From the NCBI RefSeq assembly GCF_963678635.1, contig NC_087069.1, positions 14,792,660-14,856,659 on the forward strand: a DNA stretch of 64,000 nt, read 5' to 3'. A program made the translations under genes and the position numbers. This document shows, piece by piece, positions 47,791 to 59,556 of the stretch. The stretch comes from Symsagittifera roscoffensis. Its lineage: Eukaryota; Xenacoelomorpha; Acoela; Convolutidae. How positions within the stretch are numbered: position 1 is the stretch's first letter; every line of letters starts with the position of its first letter. The notes beneath the pieces were generated by a model, which was given only the letters and a program-made list of their open reading frames with translations, was not told where the DNA came from and did no database searches.

Positions 47791-49304
47791 ATTCTTAGTC
47801 TTCATCCCACGATCATCTGCAAAAAACAGAAAAGAAAATAAAAAACTTGTTAAAATTCTTCTAAACTCAATTCATATTTTGCACTAGATAAATATAATAA
47901 AATTCATACGCATGTAGTAAATTAATTTATAAACTGTTTCCCCAAAAGCAGTAAATGTCATAATGATGAAAATTTGTAACTTAACTTTTCCCCAAAAACT
48001 AGCAGTAAAATTAGAATTCTATGTAGTAAATTGATAAAATAAAAATGCAGTACTAACTTTTTGATATTTTCATTCACTCGCACAGGAATTCTATCCAAAC
48101 TTGTACAACTCGCCCACGAAGAATTGTTTAAATAAAGAATTTCAGTTTCAAGTTTTCACACTCAACAACTCTAACACAAGATAACAAGTTTCAAACTTCC
48201 CTTTAACCCGGTTGGAAAGGAATTATATACTAAATCAAACTAACCAACGCAGCTTACTAAACACCACAAATCATAAAATAACAGCATGACTAAGAAAAGA
48301 AAACCAACGGTACCCAAACCGGATTAACCCAGTTTAAAACTGGATAATTTATTCTTTTAAAGACTATTATAAAGTCTAAGAAAGAAATAATAAAACACAA
48401 AAAAGTCGCAAGACAAACCCATAACAAAAACAATTTGATTTTTGAAAAAAGGACACAACCAACGGAACATAACAAAGACCACCATAAACCCAACATAAAA
48501 CGTTATCACATAACAGTACCTCTCACAGAAACCGCACGAAATCATACTCCCACTCCTGGCCTAACCCACCAGAGAGGACGTCCTGAGCATGCTCTATAGC
48601 CGGCCTAACTCACCGCGCTACATCCACGCTTTGTGACCACACTTCTATTTTTAATAAGAGGTACTCAAGGGTGAGTAACTCTTCAAAATAACCGAACTAA
48701 AACAAAAAGCTTTTGTGAAAACAACTAACCAAAATCATAATTAAAACACTGAACTAATAAAAAATGTTATAAAATGTAAATCATACCTTGCAGTATATAG
48801 ATCAGCATTCAACAACAAAGACGAACATCCAAAGACAAAATGACCCCACTACACTCGAAAAAGAATGGCCAACCACAACCAATATGCCGTCCACAATCAC
48901 AACTCAAAGGATTTAGAGTACGACTTGACTTCGCAGAAAAGGACTTCATTGAATTAGACCAATGACCACCTCGATGTTCAAATATACGTACAGATCCGAA
49001 TTACAAGGCATCCCCTCCAGGCATAATCTCCAGGCCATTCCCAGACGAGGTCGAACACAAAACAAGTTCTCTACATAATACAGAAAAACCCGTCATAGCA
49101 AACCATTCTGAAATCAGATTGATTTCGTTAGGAAACACAGTCGTTGTCACAAGAAGACACAACGATTGATGTCCCTATCTCCAGCATCCTGGAACTTCTC
49201 TTACAAGAGAAACCTGACAAGAATACGATGTTTGCCAAATACCAACGTTCATCATCCATCCTTTGAATTGCAGGAAGATAATTCTAAAAAACTCTGTAAA
49301 ACCT
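47791..49304 (+). promoter_or_regulatory. 3' untranslated region of copy 2
   Basis: Counterpart of 15623-17127, with the GCAGTA repeats, paired hairpins (48329-48343 and 48361-48377) and the GGCCTAAC-containing GC-richer block. Confidence 0.55.
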
Positions 49305-49311
49305 GGATGGG
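49305..49311 (+). other. Polypurine tract of copy 2
   Basis: GGATGGG adjoining the 3' LTR, identical to copy 1. Confidence 0.6.
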
Positions 49312-49722
49312 TGGAACCTGATCTAAACTATATTTTATGATTGGATAAATTAGATATTTTACCACTGTAAAGTATTTAATATTAACCAATCATGATCCAT
49401 CTAACTAACAACCCACTTATTTGCAAGTGCTGAAATTACTTGTAATTTCAGCATCAGAGAGATTTGAATTTAACTTAGAAATTAGTTGTCTCTCCAAGAG
49501 AACTTCAGCAGCCGCAACAAACCAGTATACCCTAGATCTATTGAGCCTAGCAGAGACTAGTTAAACACCCTGAGACTAGAAAGTATAAGAGTAAGATTAG
49601 GATCGGTATTAGACTAAGAAGTTGCACGAATCTATCCGGCCGAAAAAAAAGATAGCGTGACGAGCAGACGGTGTACCCTATCCGAAATTACTCTATGAGT
49701 TAACCACATCGGTCCTAACTCA
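49312..49722 (+). repeat. 3' LTR of copy 2
   Basis: 411 bp. It differs from the 5' LTR at about seven or eight positions, including one extra A near 49645 and GAGTTAACC versus GAAATAACC near the end. Confidence 0.95.
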
Positions 49723-49726
49723 GATT
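49723..49726. repeat. Target-site duplication, right (GATT)
   Basis: Matches 30843-30846. Confidence 0.7.
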
Positions 49727-50888
49727 TTTCAAAGATCAGATATCATAACTAACTCTGATTTGTTTCTCTGATTTTATTTCTGAACAGAGTTAACGTGGCG
49801 CTCGCACAACACTGCTTCTTTACTGTTTTTCTACGCTTTTTCTGGAACTGTACTGAGCCAAGCATTTTTTCAAATGCGTTTACTGTGAGTGAATTCAGTG
49901 ACAGTAAGCAGAAATAGCGCAAATGGCGACAATTTTATACAAACTAATTCAACTGATATCACATTGACAAAAACTCCAATTTCTAGAGCATATCTGAATG
50001 TTTGTTCCGACCACCTAAATGCCCTTGAATATGCGATTTTTTCAAATTTGATTGGTTTGAGACAAAAAATGGTGCTGACAAAAATGCATAGAATTTCACT
50101 GAAAATATTATGGTGGAATATATTTTCAAAGTTTTACCCTAAAAACTATTATGGTGCAATTTAACAAAGTTTAACCCTAAAAATGGGTCGTTTTGGCTTT
50201 CTTTATTAATAATTAAAAATGTTAATTGCACATAAAAATGCTTTAAAACTGCAAACATATTCCGTTCTCCTCACTTTAATCCAATTCAAACCCAATTTGG
50301 GAAAAAAATCTTTAAAAATTTTCAAAGTTAGCCGTTCGCCACTAGATTTTAATGTTTTTTTTACTAAATTTTTTAATTTACTGACAGACTTTTTTTTTCA
50401 ATATTTCAATCGAATTTTATGGAAAATCAGAGAAAAGTTGGGAATTTTTTTCTTTTTTTTCAAATTTTTTTTTATTACTTCGATCCGAGCATTCTGTTCT
50501 ACTTTTACATCATGGAGTTTGTCACAAAACTTGTTTGTGCATGGAACTTGTTTATCTAGTGATATAACATGATTTTGATCTTGAAACAAATATATAAAAC
50601 AAAAAAAGGCAACGAAACTCCGAATGGCAATATCTGTATACTGAACAGAACTTGTCATTTTTGATCCAGTTTCGAAGACTTTGAAAGCAACAGTAGAATT
50701 ATCGCTTATTAAACCGCTAGCTCTCATAAAACTTGTCATCAAACTGATAAAAGTCGATGCGTTTTCGTTCAGATCTTTAGTTGGAATCAGAAGCTTTTGA
50801 ACTAATGCTGATATGCTGGAACCTTGAAATAATTTTAAGTTGATAGCCAAAAATACTTAGTTCTTGTAGAATCTTAATGGCAAAAAAA
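49727..50888. other. No clear gene; one 150-codon minus-strand frame
   Basis: A minus-strand frame at 50398-50850 is the longest outside the retroelements. Its first 90 codons have fairly balanced composition, but the end is a Lys-rich translation of an A/T run. I do not recognise it; it could be a remnant or chance. Confidence 0.35.
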
Positions 50889-51105
50889 AACTGCTCGTGT
50901 CAGGGCAAAGCTCTGAATGTTCTGACTGCCTTTTGAGGTCTATGGAGTAATATCATAAGAAAATTAAACGTAATAAAAAATGAAAAAAAAAAAACTAAAA
51001 TTTAAAATTTTTTGTGAAAATCATCCCCCACGCCATATAAAGTACAAAATGATAAATTTCGCTCCTATAAAATCTTTGTAATCTTCGTTACAAAAGTCGG
51101 AACGA
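50889..51105 (+). repeat. Foldback-family repeat, copy 4 (internally deleted)
   Basis: Starts ACTGCTCGTGTCAGGGC, includes ATCCCCCACGCC, and ends ACAAAAGTCGGAACGA. An inverted partner is at 52631-53103. Confidence 0.7.
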
Positions 51106-52630
51106 CAAGATACTCCATTATTATTCTGTTATTGATTCGTTACTGATGTATTACTGATTGTTTTCTGATTCATAACAGCGAAGATTGCAGAGTTAATTTT
51201 TAAACTGATATTCCAAAACTGATTCAGAACTTTTCAGCACAATCAAGTTGTGTTCTAAAAAATTTTTACAATGTTTCCAAGCAACTCTAGTTGTCCAATT
51301 CCAATTACCAAAGCTAATGTATTTCTGATAGTTTCTGCCGTTTTTTCTCGTTGACGAAAATGCTAGTCCTACAATTTTTGTATATGGAAAAATGCTAAAA
51401 ATACCATTCTATTGCAGTTTCATAAATACAGAAGCTAGTATGAAAAATTTATGACTAGTGATCTCTCAATCGTGGAATTTGTATGACTAACCTTTTTCTA
51501 CAAAAATATGTGTTTTTTTCTCAAAGTACTTGGGTTGTGTTCATAATCACACTCAAATAACAAAGACATTGGTTACTCAACACTAGATTTATCAAAGGTT
51601 ATTGTAGTGGTCATGCATGTAAAATACATTGGAAACGACCTAAATAAAGAAAGCTTTTGAAAAAGATTAAGATTGCATTGCCGATGTCATACAAAAATGT
51701 GCAGTATGCAAGAAATAGGCTTTTTAAGCTTTTTTGACAAAAGTTAATTAGAGAAACGGAAAAAATTATTACAAAATTTTGTCCATAACTATGTTATGCT
51801 TACCAAAAATTACAATTTACATGCCAAAACATTTGTGGAAAAAGTTTGTTGACTACAACATTCTTTTCGCACTCAGCGAAGTTTGTGGTATAATTTTGAA
51901 TTTATTTTCCAAATTGTTTTGCATCGAAAAAGTAATTGTACCGAGAATAATGATAATCATACGCTTTGCATTCATGGAATTGATTTGACTAGCATTTTTT
52001 GTGAGTTTTATGCCAAAACACTGGAAAAACTCTTTTCAATTTCAGCAGTTTTGAGCAATTTGATTGAAATTTTCATGATTAGCATTTTTTCACAATTTTT
52101 AGCATTTTTTCATGAGTAGCATTTTTTCATGAGTAAGCGTTTTCTATTAGGTAAAATTTGGTTTTTAGTTGTTCTTTTTCTCTTGAGATGCTTCTTTTTA
52201 AAAAAGAAAAGCATTTTCAATTTTTTTCAAGCAACAATTAATTATATCTCCCGAAACATTTAGTTGTCTAATCTTAAGCTCTAATTACCATCACTTGCAC
52301 ATTTTGGTTTATACTGTATTTTGCCAACATTTGATTGTTTTTAATTCTTTCGATGTTTTTCTAAAAAAAATTCTGGCAGGCAACAAAGTTCGATTTCAAA
52401 TTTAAAAAATATGAAAAATAATTTATCAGAAAAATGGTAACATAACAAAAGCAAGAATCAAAACAAACTAGAACAGAAGCTTTAATGTTCAATTACTGCA
52501 TGAGTACTGCAAAATTTTCTTGGCAAAAACATGTTCACAAATACCTTAAAACTGTTGTTTTTCTGAAATAATGATTATTACTGTCAGATCTAAGTAACAC
52601 TTTTTTAAAAGATACTAACGAGGCATTATT
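51106..52630. other. Interior between inverted arms; no gene seen
   Basis: AT-rich. The longest frames are about 70-80 codons and show no motif. GCATTTTTTCATGAGTA is repeated at about 52107 and neighbouring positions. Confidence 0.5.
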
Positions 52631-53103
52631 GTTCCGACTTTCGAAGAAAGTAACGAGTAACGGAATACTCAGGCTCGGCGTGGTTATTCTTTTCTAGACA
52701 AAATTTGACTTTTTTTTAGCAATTTTTGACCGAACTTTGATGTTTATTCGAAAGGTTTTAATGAACTGAGCTCACGTTAAAAACGTAATTTCACCAGTGA
52801 TTTTTTTGTAAATTTATGGGGGTTTTCCAATTCAATCGAATTTGGCCCCTTGTACAAATCGTTCTAACATGAATTGAGGCATGCTTTTTTGATGTTTTTA
52901 ATAAATTGTTATATGCAAAAAAAATATTACTTTGTGCTTTACATAGCGCGTGAGCGAATAATTTTTTTTCTAATTTTCAAAAAACATTTTAAAGTTTTTC
53001 TTTTTGTTTGAAAATGTTCTCCATATTTTTAAAGGAGACATTAGTCCATAGACCTCAAAAGGCAGTCGGAACAATCAGAGCTTTACCTTGTTACGAATAC
53101 GAG
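52631..53103 (-). repeat. Foldback-family repeat, copy 5 (inverted)
   Basis: Starts GTTCCGACTTTCGAAGAAAG and ends CAAAAGGCAGTCGGAACAAT...TACGAATACGAG. It pairs with 50889-51105. Confidence 0.7.
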
Positions 53104-54043
53104 AATCCTTGTTTACATTTCTCTCTACTAGAAACAAGCGTATGATAAAACGCAGGGTATGGTGAACGGTAGGAATTATCTTTTTTTTTCCAATTTTGTC
53201 TTCATTTGAAGAAATTGTAGAAAATGAAAAATTAGCAATTATGAGATTATAATTTTTACATTAGTTTTCAAATCTGCTAGTTTATTCCAGTCACTGAGTT
53301 TTTCATTCTTAGAAATTGGAATTCTAAATTAATTTATCTTGTTGGGATACTCCTGATGGGTCAAATATAGTAATCTATATGTCTCCAGGGGAGCTCATAG
53401 ATGCTCATCATAGCTGCGGGACATTGTCCGGTTGATCCAAGATTTCTATTACAAAAAATCATAACAATTGTGGTTTATGCGACCCGCAGATGATCTATGA
53501 AAGGCTATTCAGCCTCCCTAAACATAATCAGTTTTATCGCATTTCCCCATATTCCAGACTGAGTTATTTTGTTAAGCTCATTTACCCTAACAAATATGAT
53601 TATAATTGCATAAAAATTTACTTTTTAAAGAAATGTCCTTCCTTGCCACATATCCCTATAGGCTTAGCAGCGAGCATTAAAATAAGTATTTTTATCCACA
53701 AGGGAAAACAAACACGACATACGAGCTGCTCAGCTCATCACGGTTAACCGCTGTTGCGCCCCTTCCAAGAACTACATGCATTTTTTTGATTTTTTTCTGG
53801 CCTGGGTAATTTGTCCTGCCCTCGAAAAACTAGCACGGATCAAGGCCTGCCTCTCACATCCGAGCTTTTGGTCGAGAAGCGGAGACTTAATAACTCCACC
53901 GCCATTCCCCAACCTGCTTCTAACATGCAGTTTGTTCCGCAGTGACAAAAATGGATAAAACTCGATTATTTACTGAAAAACATACAGATTTCAGATGGGT
54001 GGAAATTTCATAAAGTAAAACTTTGATTATTTAGTTCTAACAA
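53104..54043. other. No gene seen
   Basis: A somewhat GC-richer patch at 53640-53960 has two short plus-strand frames (53490-53747 and 53776-53958) without recognisable motifs. Confidence 0.45.
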
Positions 54044-54550
54044 GACTGCTTGTATCAGGGCAAAGTCTTGAATGTTCCCACTGTCTTTAAGGTATATTGA
54101 GCAGTAATAACTTGAAGAAAAGAAATGTAATAAAAATAAAATTATTTTTTCTATACAATTTGAGATTTTTTGTGAAAATCATCCCCACACACGCCATATT
54201 AAATACAAAGTGAAAGATTTCGCTACAAATAACACGTCAACTATGGCAATTAAGCTTCCTTCAATCAATTTGGATTGATTTCTAAGACGGTTTATCTCAG
54301 CTTACGAGTTAATAGCGCAAAAAATATGGCGAGTTAATTGTCCAAATTGGCCAGAATGGCAATCTTTAAACCCCCATAATTTTACGAAAAATAATCTCAG
54401 TTTAAATTTCTATTTTCAATTTTAAGCTCAGAACAACAACACCTTTTGAATGATAGTAGAAAAATTCCTTCAAAAAAGGATAGTTAAAAGTCGAAGTTTG
54501 CCTGAAAAAAAAACCCACCCCGAACACAAATATCCCGTAATTTTCGTTGA
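54044..54550 (+). repeat. Foldback-family repeat, copy 6
   Basis: GACTGCTTGTATCAGGGCAAAG through CACCCCGAACACAAATATCCCG. No full inverted partner follows; only a GTCGG-containing trace near 55570. Confidence 0.7.
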
Positions 54551-56156
54551 TTCTACGTAGGGTTTTCAATGAAACTTTTGTACTGATGTTTTTAAGACCC
54601 CAATTTAAGGCATCTAGCGTTTTCTTACGCATCTGAATTAAATAGGATCACACTTAACATCAAAATTTATCAAAACTTAAAATTAATTGTTAACAATACA
54701 AAACGCTGTTGTTCACAAGACTTTGTTGAAAATTGAGTTAATTGTTGCTGAAAAATTCCAACACGAGGAATTATAGAAAAGATAGTAAGCAGCCAATTGA
54801 TTCAAATCATTCTTAGTTAGCGGTTAAATACATTAGTTGAATAAGTTGAAAAATTGGGTTGACTATCCTACAAAATCTTCGCCTATCTAAAAATTTTAAA
54901 ATAAAAATTGTAGTAAATTTCCCTCATTATACAGTTTTTTTAATTAAAAGGTTTAATTCAAAAGTTCAAAAATAAGAATAAAGTTAAAGATAAAAATTCT
55001 TACTGAAAAGATTTTTTTGTTCAATTGTATTTACATAAAAGTTTTGTTTTGTAGCTTTTATAAGAATATATATATAAATGAAAAAAGTCTTAACATTAAC
55101 ACAGAACTGTTTTTTCACATTGTGTACTTCTAGTTAACCTCTTTTTATAAATTTTGAAAAAATATGAAAAAATAATATTATAGCAATCAAGAAATTGACA
55201 TTCATGCATTTGTGCATTTTGCGGAGCTTCTCTCATCTGTAGATGTACATCTATCAGCAATCTTTGATGAGAAATTTTACTAATTAGCAGAAACAATAAA
55301 GCATTGAAAAACCTCAAGAAGCTGATTTTGCATGACAATTTTAAAATTGCTTTCAGTCCTTTGTTTCAGATCTGAAATTATATCTTAAGCCATTCATTCG
55401 TAAAGATCCAAACGTTTTTTAAACACTTGTTTTTTTCTTTTCAGATCTGAAACTTAGTTGCGAAAAACTAAAGTTAGGATCATCCTTAGAAAATTCACTC
55501 AGGACTATCTTCTTATTTCCGAAATTGATCTTTTTGAGAAAACTCAAGCACAGTTGTTCCTCACTTTCTTCGAAGGTCGGAAAAAAGCAGAAGTAGCCAC
55601 AATAAAAAGTTTTCACAATACTTGAAACTTTTTAGAATCATTTTTGGGCTAAACTGCGAGCATTATAATAAAGTCAATTGAAGCAAGCACAGCCCTTATG
55701 ATAAGTTCTCACATGTCAACCGAGTACCAGCAACACAGAAATTCAATTAATTGCAACCTGTTATAAATGCAATTAATAATGAAAACTCGGCTCAGTAATG
55801 AACTTAATATATAAACCAGAGTTAAAATGCAAGAAAAATATTTTACGAACTGATTAAGTTGATTAAACCACATTTAAAAATGTAAAGGTAAAATATTGGT
55901 GCACCACAAAAAATATCATGCCGACACAAAACCCAGGTCACTTCGACTTCACGCTTTCTAGTCTCTGAAAAACATAGAAATCCTAATATTTAACATTCAA
56001 TCAACAACTTATCTCTTCAAATCGTAGATTCTAGCGAACTCTTTCCTCGGTTTTATCTCTCAATCGCCACGTCAACCATCTTAATCCAACCAAATTCCTG
56101 GTCTCTCAAACATCCTTGAAGATACTGGAATAATGTACGGCGAGGTTGCCAGCCAA
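54551..56156. other. No gene seen
   Basis: AT-rich with short minus-strand frames (for example 55096-55338) lacking motifs. Confidence 0.5.
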
Positions 56157-56239
56157 TAAGCAGAATGGTCTAAGAGCAGAATGGATCCATAAGAGCAGAA
56201 TGGATCCATAAGAGCAGAATGGATCCATAAGAGCAGAAA
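56157..56239 (+). repeat. 19-bp tandem repeat
   Basis: Three exact units of TAAGAGCAGAATGGATCCA (56171-56227), followed by a partial unit and preceded by a diverged one. Confidence 0.9.
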
Positions 56240-56970
56240 AACAGAAGAATATCAACTTTTATAAGCTAATCGGTAAATTAAAATAAAGAATTGTCGCTAT
56301 TACAAAGAAACGAATACACTATGCAAAATATGAGTAATTTGACCAAGATTTTTTAAATGCAAGAAACAAACTTGATGGAATTTTTCAATTCATGTATAAG
56401 TTATTGATTTTCTTGGTATTATTGACTTGATTTCTTATAATTGTATAGTATCAATTAGTCCGTACAAACTATGAAAGTTATCACTTTTATGTTTTTCTAC
56501 TCTTGGACCCATTCTTTTTACTTTTTGCTCCGCCCTCGGACGACGATCACTGTGATACCCCTAATCCCTCAGTCTACCAATCCCCGCAAGTGAATCACTA
56601 TCAAGTTTGCCCCAGATTGAAACATGGGAGCCCGAGACTGAATTAAGCACCCATATCCTCAGAGATCCCCAATCACGAAAGTAGAAATCCATTCAAGTTT
56701 TTATACCAAATAAGCTTGACGCAGGTATTTTTTACAGGACATGTTTGTGTTCAATTTAAAGAACCAGAAACTAAGAAACTTCGCCTCGCCTCTAAATAAA
56801 CAAATGACGAAATTTTCGTTCTAAGACCAGTGTAAAAACTTAATTTTCAACTCTTCCAAAAAATTCACCCTGCTCTTACACATCTCAAAGAGCTGGAAAT
56901 GCCATAAACTCACTATAAAAGAAAACAAAAAGAAAAAAACTAACTTTTATTGATGTTTACTAAATCAAAA
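56240..56970. other. No gene seen
   Basis: A GC-richer patch at about 56530-56690 may be an old element fragment. I see no ORF or terminal repeat. Confidence 0.4.
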
Positions 56971-57115
56971 AACTACTCGTATAAAGGCTTGAAAGCGCAG
57001 ACTGTCTTTTGAGGTCAATAAAAAAATGCTCATTTTCCGAAAAAAAAATTCAAAAATGGAAAAAACACAACAATTTTTTTGCTAGTTTTTTGAAAATCGT
57101 CCCCACGCGCATCTT
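56971..57115 (+). repeat. Foldback-family repeat, copy 7 (diverged, partial)
   Basis: AACTACTCGTATAAAGGCTTGAA, then GACTGTCTTTTGAGGTC and GAAAATCGTCCCCACGCGC resemble the 5' half of the family. Confidence 0.5.
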
Positions 57116-57589
57116 TGGGGTAACCCACAGTAGAGTGCGCCAGTGTAGAGTGAAAAACGAAGTTAAAAAATGGCTGGAGAAAAAAAATCGTTTCTCGGTA
57201 TTCACCAGTGCAACTTCAGTATACTAACTGTGCTTTGGTGGTACAAGAAACTAATTGCTAATTAATTAAGAAGTACATACACTTTTTCACGAAACTTATA
57301 GTTCATACAATTTAAAAGAAAACCAGTCCCAATCCACGTATTTTCAAAGGTGCAAACATTTATGTTTTAATTGTTGAAAAAAGGGTACATAGTCAAATTA
57401 AACTTCAAAAATGCTCAGGTGATTGTTTCAAATTACCTAAAACGCAAAACATTATAAATTGGTCAAATTTTTATTGCATTCAAAAATCATCAACAAACAA
57501 ACATAACGAAAAAGATACCAATTGCCGAACAAGAGTGAGTTTGTCCTGCAGCCTTCGCCATAAATGGTAACACGTCGGACTCAACATTG

Positions 57590-57880
57590 CTTTCTGATAT
57601 CGACCTTAAATATGCATATTTGCAAATGTCAATTGGCGAAGCGATCGTAGACAGTTTATCATCAGCAGTATAGATGAGAAAAACCTTGGCAGCCATTGCT
57701 TCAAAGCAAGGTTTTACGGCTTGCGAGATAAGTCTGATGAGTTCCAGTGGGTGATGGACTCAACATTAGGGCAGTTGCCGGGCTTTTATGCAAGAATGGC
57801 CGGCATCGTAATCGCGCCAGGGGATCCAAAGAACCCAACTGGCGTGAAATTAGAAATGCTTTCAAAATTTCAAGTGGGAA
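57590..57880 (+). pseudogene. Decayed Ty3/Gypsy reverse transcriptase fragment
   Basis: Plus-strand translation shows SDIDLKYAYLQMSI (about 57596-57640), like the first catalytic block of Gypsy RT. In another register, FYGLRDKSDEFQWVMDS (about 57712-57762) is like the block that follows. The place where the catalytic Asp pair should be reads RMAG. Stops and frame changes lie between. It is not part of the giant family: the matching copy 1 and copy 2 motifs are different. Confidence 0.6.
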
Positions 57881-58349
57881 TTTCGCAACGGTAAAAAAGT
57901 ATAAACGTAATTTTTTTTTGCAAATTAGACAAAATGGTTGGGCTTCAGGTTATCTTGTTTTCATCTGTTCATCTGTTTCATCAATTTTTTACTGTTTTTT
58001 GTCAGTTTTCTTTTGGTTTCGTCTTTAGCCAGAAAAAACGAAACGATCTTTTGTATGAAGCAAACAGATATTATCAGGGATAACCGATCGGTATTGGGTA
58101 AATTAACTAGTTCATACTTTTTATACCAAACCTAGCAGCTACGAAAAAACAAACTGTTTCAAAATGTGATGAGAAAACAATCACGTTTTCAAGGGGGTTA
58201 AAGTCCCTAGTCAGATTTCAAAACAAGGACATAATCGTGACCATTTCTTTAAACATTCATCATTTTAAAAAAAACAATGTGAAACACAACGCATCGAAAA
58301 AGGACATAGGTAGCGTTAAAAAATTGCATTCGGTCGGTTAAACATAGAT

Positions 58350-58661
58350 ATCGTACAGCTCATGATTTTGATTGAAGCAGAACTCAAATCAGTTTGTATG
58401 AGTTACAATTACTATCCTTTTGACGCCCTAATCAATAAGGTGACGGATGACAAAACAATGCTATCAGGCCTGTCGGGGTTGAAAAATAAGAAAACAACGC
58501 AAAACCGTTCGATGTGTCGGGTAAACAGGTTACAATTTTTCGACTACGAGATAGAACATATCCAAGGAAAGTTAAGGGATGAAAGAGTGGCTGCGAAAAC
58601 AAACTATTCCGATACAAGAGTACCCGTTGCCTGTTTATACGTCAATCATGAGAACTTATGA
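58350..58661 (+). pseudogene. Decayed Ty3/Gypsy RNase H fragment
   Basis: A 99-codon frame with EAELKSV at its start, a VTDDKTML stretch where TDHK-type sequence is expected, and RLQFFDYEIEHIQGK near its end. This order matches the RNase H and tether of Gypsy Pol. It lies about 0.6 kb after the RT fragment, on the same strand, so both probably come from one old insertion. Confidence 0.65.
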
Positions 58662-59556
58662 CAGACCACCCTCTGGCTCCCGATCAAGAGGCTGTCACGA
58701 TCAAGAGCAAGTCGAGGAGAGACGCAATCAAGCGACTCATAAAGCACAGAAAAACTTAGTAGTATAAAATGGGAACCATTGTTTTATTACTGAAATTTGA
58801 TAGGAGCGTTTACCAGACACAATTTTAGAAATACTTTCGACCTCAAAATTTTGTCGAGAAAAATTTGATGAGTCAATAGGTTTTCTTACAACTTCTGGAA
58901 ATTTATACATTGTAAGTACCATAATGATATCAGAAAGTTTAGGGCGCAAGTAGGGAGATAAACATGGAAAGAAAGTGGCACAGTTATGGAAAACGCGTTT
59001 CATTACAGCGGCGTCGCGCACTTTTAAATATATATTGAGCCATTAGATCAGAGTTCTTATTTCGGAAAACATTTTTTAAAAAAAACGACTTCGTGTGCGT
59101 AATAGCATTAAAACTATGTTCACGTCTTCGAAAATTGAATTAAAAAACAACAATTAGCCAGAAATTGAAATTTTTCATTGATCCATTTCCCAAAGAATTT
59201 AACAGAATATATATGCTACCCCGCACCCAAGTTGATTTCAATTGAAATCAAACTGATTGGAACTCGACTCAAAAATTCAACATTTTAATAATTGATATTG
59301 AGAGTCCAAAACTTCTTGAAAATTTTGAAAGATGAGGTTAGGTCCGTTTGCGTCGAAAAATCCTTCGTATTTCTTTCCTTAATGTTTCGCTGCAAAACTG
59401 CGGTGTTGAGATCTGCATGGCTTTCTAAAATTCGTCTGCCATATTTGTTCTTTTGTCGTCTTGAGAATCCGTTTCAAATCCAGATTGAAGATAAATTGAT
59501 TGGTCTTTCAAGAGTCTGTAACTGGTTTTGGCGATAACTGCTGCCGATCGTCTGTC
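58662..59556. other. No gene seen
   Basis: No long frame and no recognisable repeat. It probably includes the degraded tail of the Gypsy remnant. Confidence 0.4.

Larger units (their letters stand above)
30847..49722 (+). mobile_element. Giant env-bearing Ty3/Gypsy retrotransposon, copy 2 (defective)
   Basis: 18.9 kb on the same strand and of the same family as copy 1, flanked by GATT on both sides. It keeps the CCHC knuckle, the Asn/Arg/Ser-rich segment, protease and the N-terminal RT that copy 1 has lost. It lacks the integrase core at about 40467. It has a 113-bp leader duplication and a rearranged duplication of about 1.2 kb in gag, with stops and frameshifts in nearly every ORF. Only the 62-aa membrane ORF is cleanly intact. 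Confidence 0.95.

Noticed and set aside
50398-50850. 150-codon minus-strand frame as a host gene
   Set aside because: No recognisable domain, and its end is a low-complexity Lys run; noted under the intergenic entry only.
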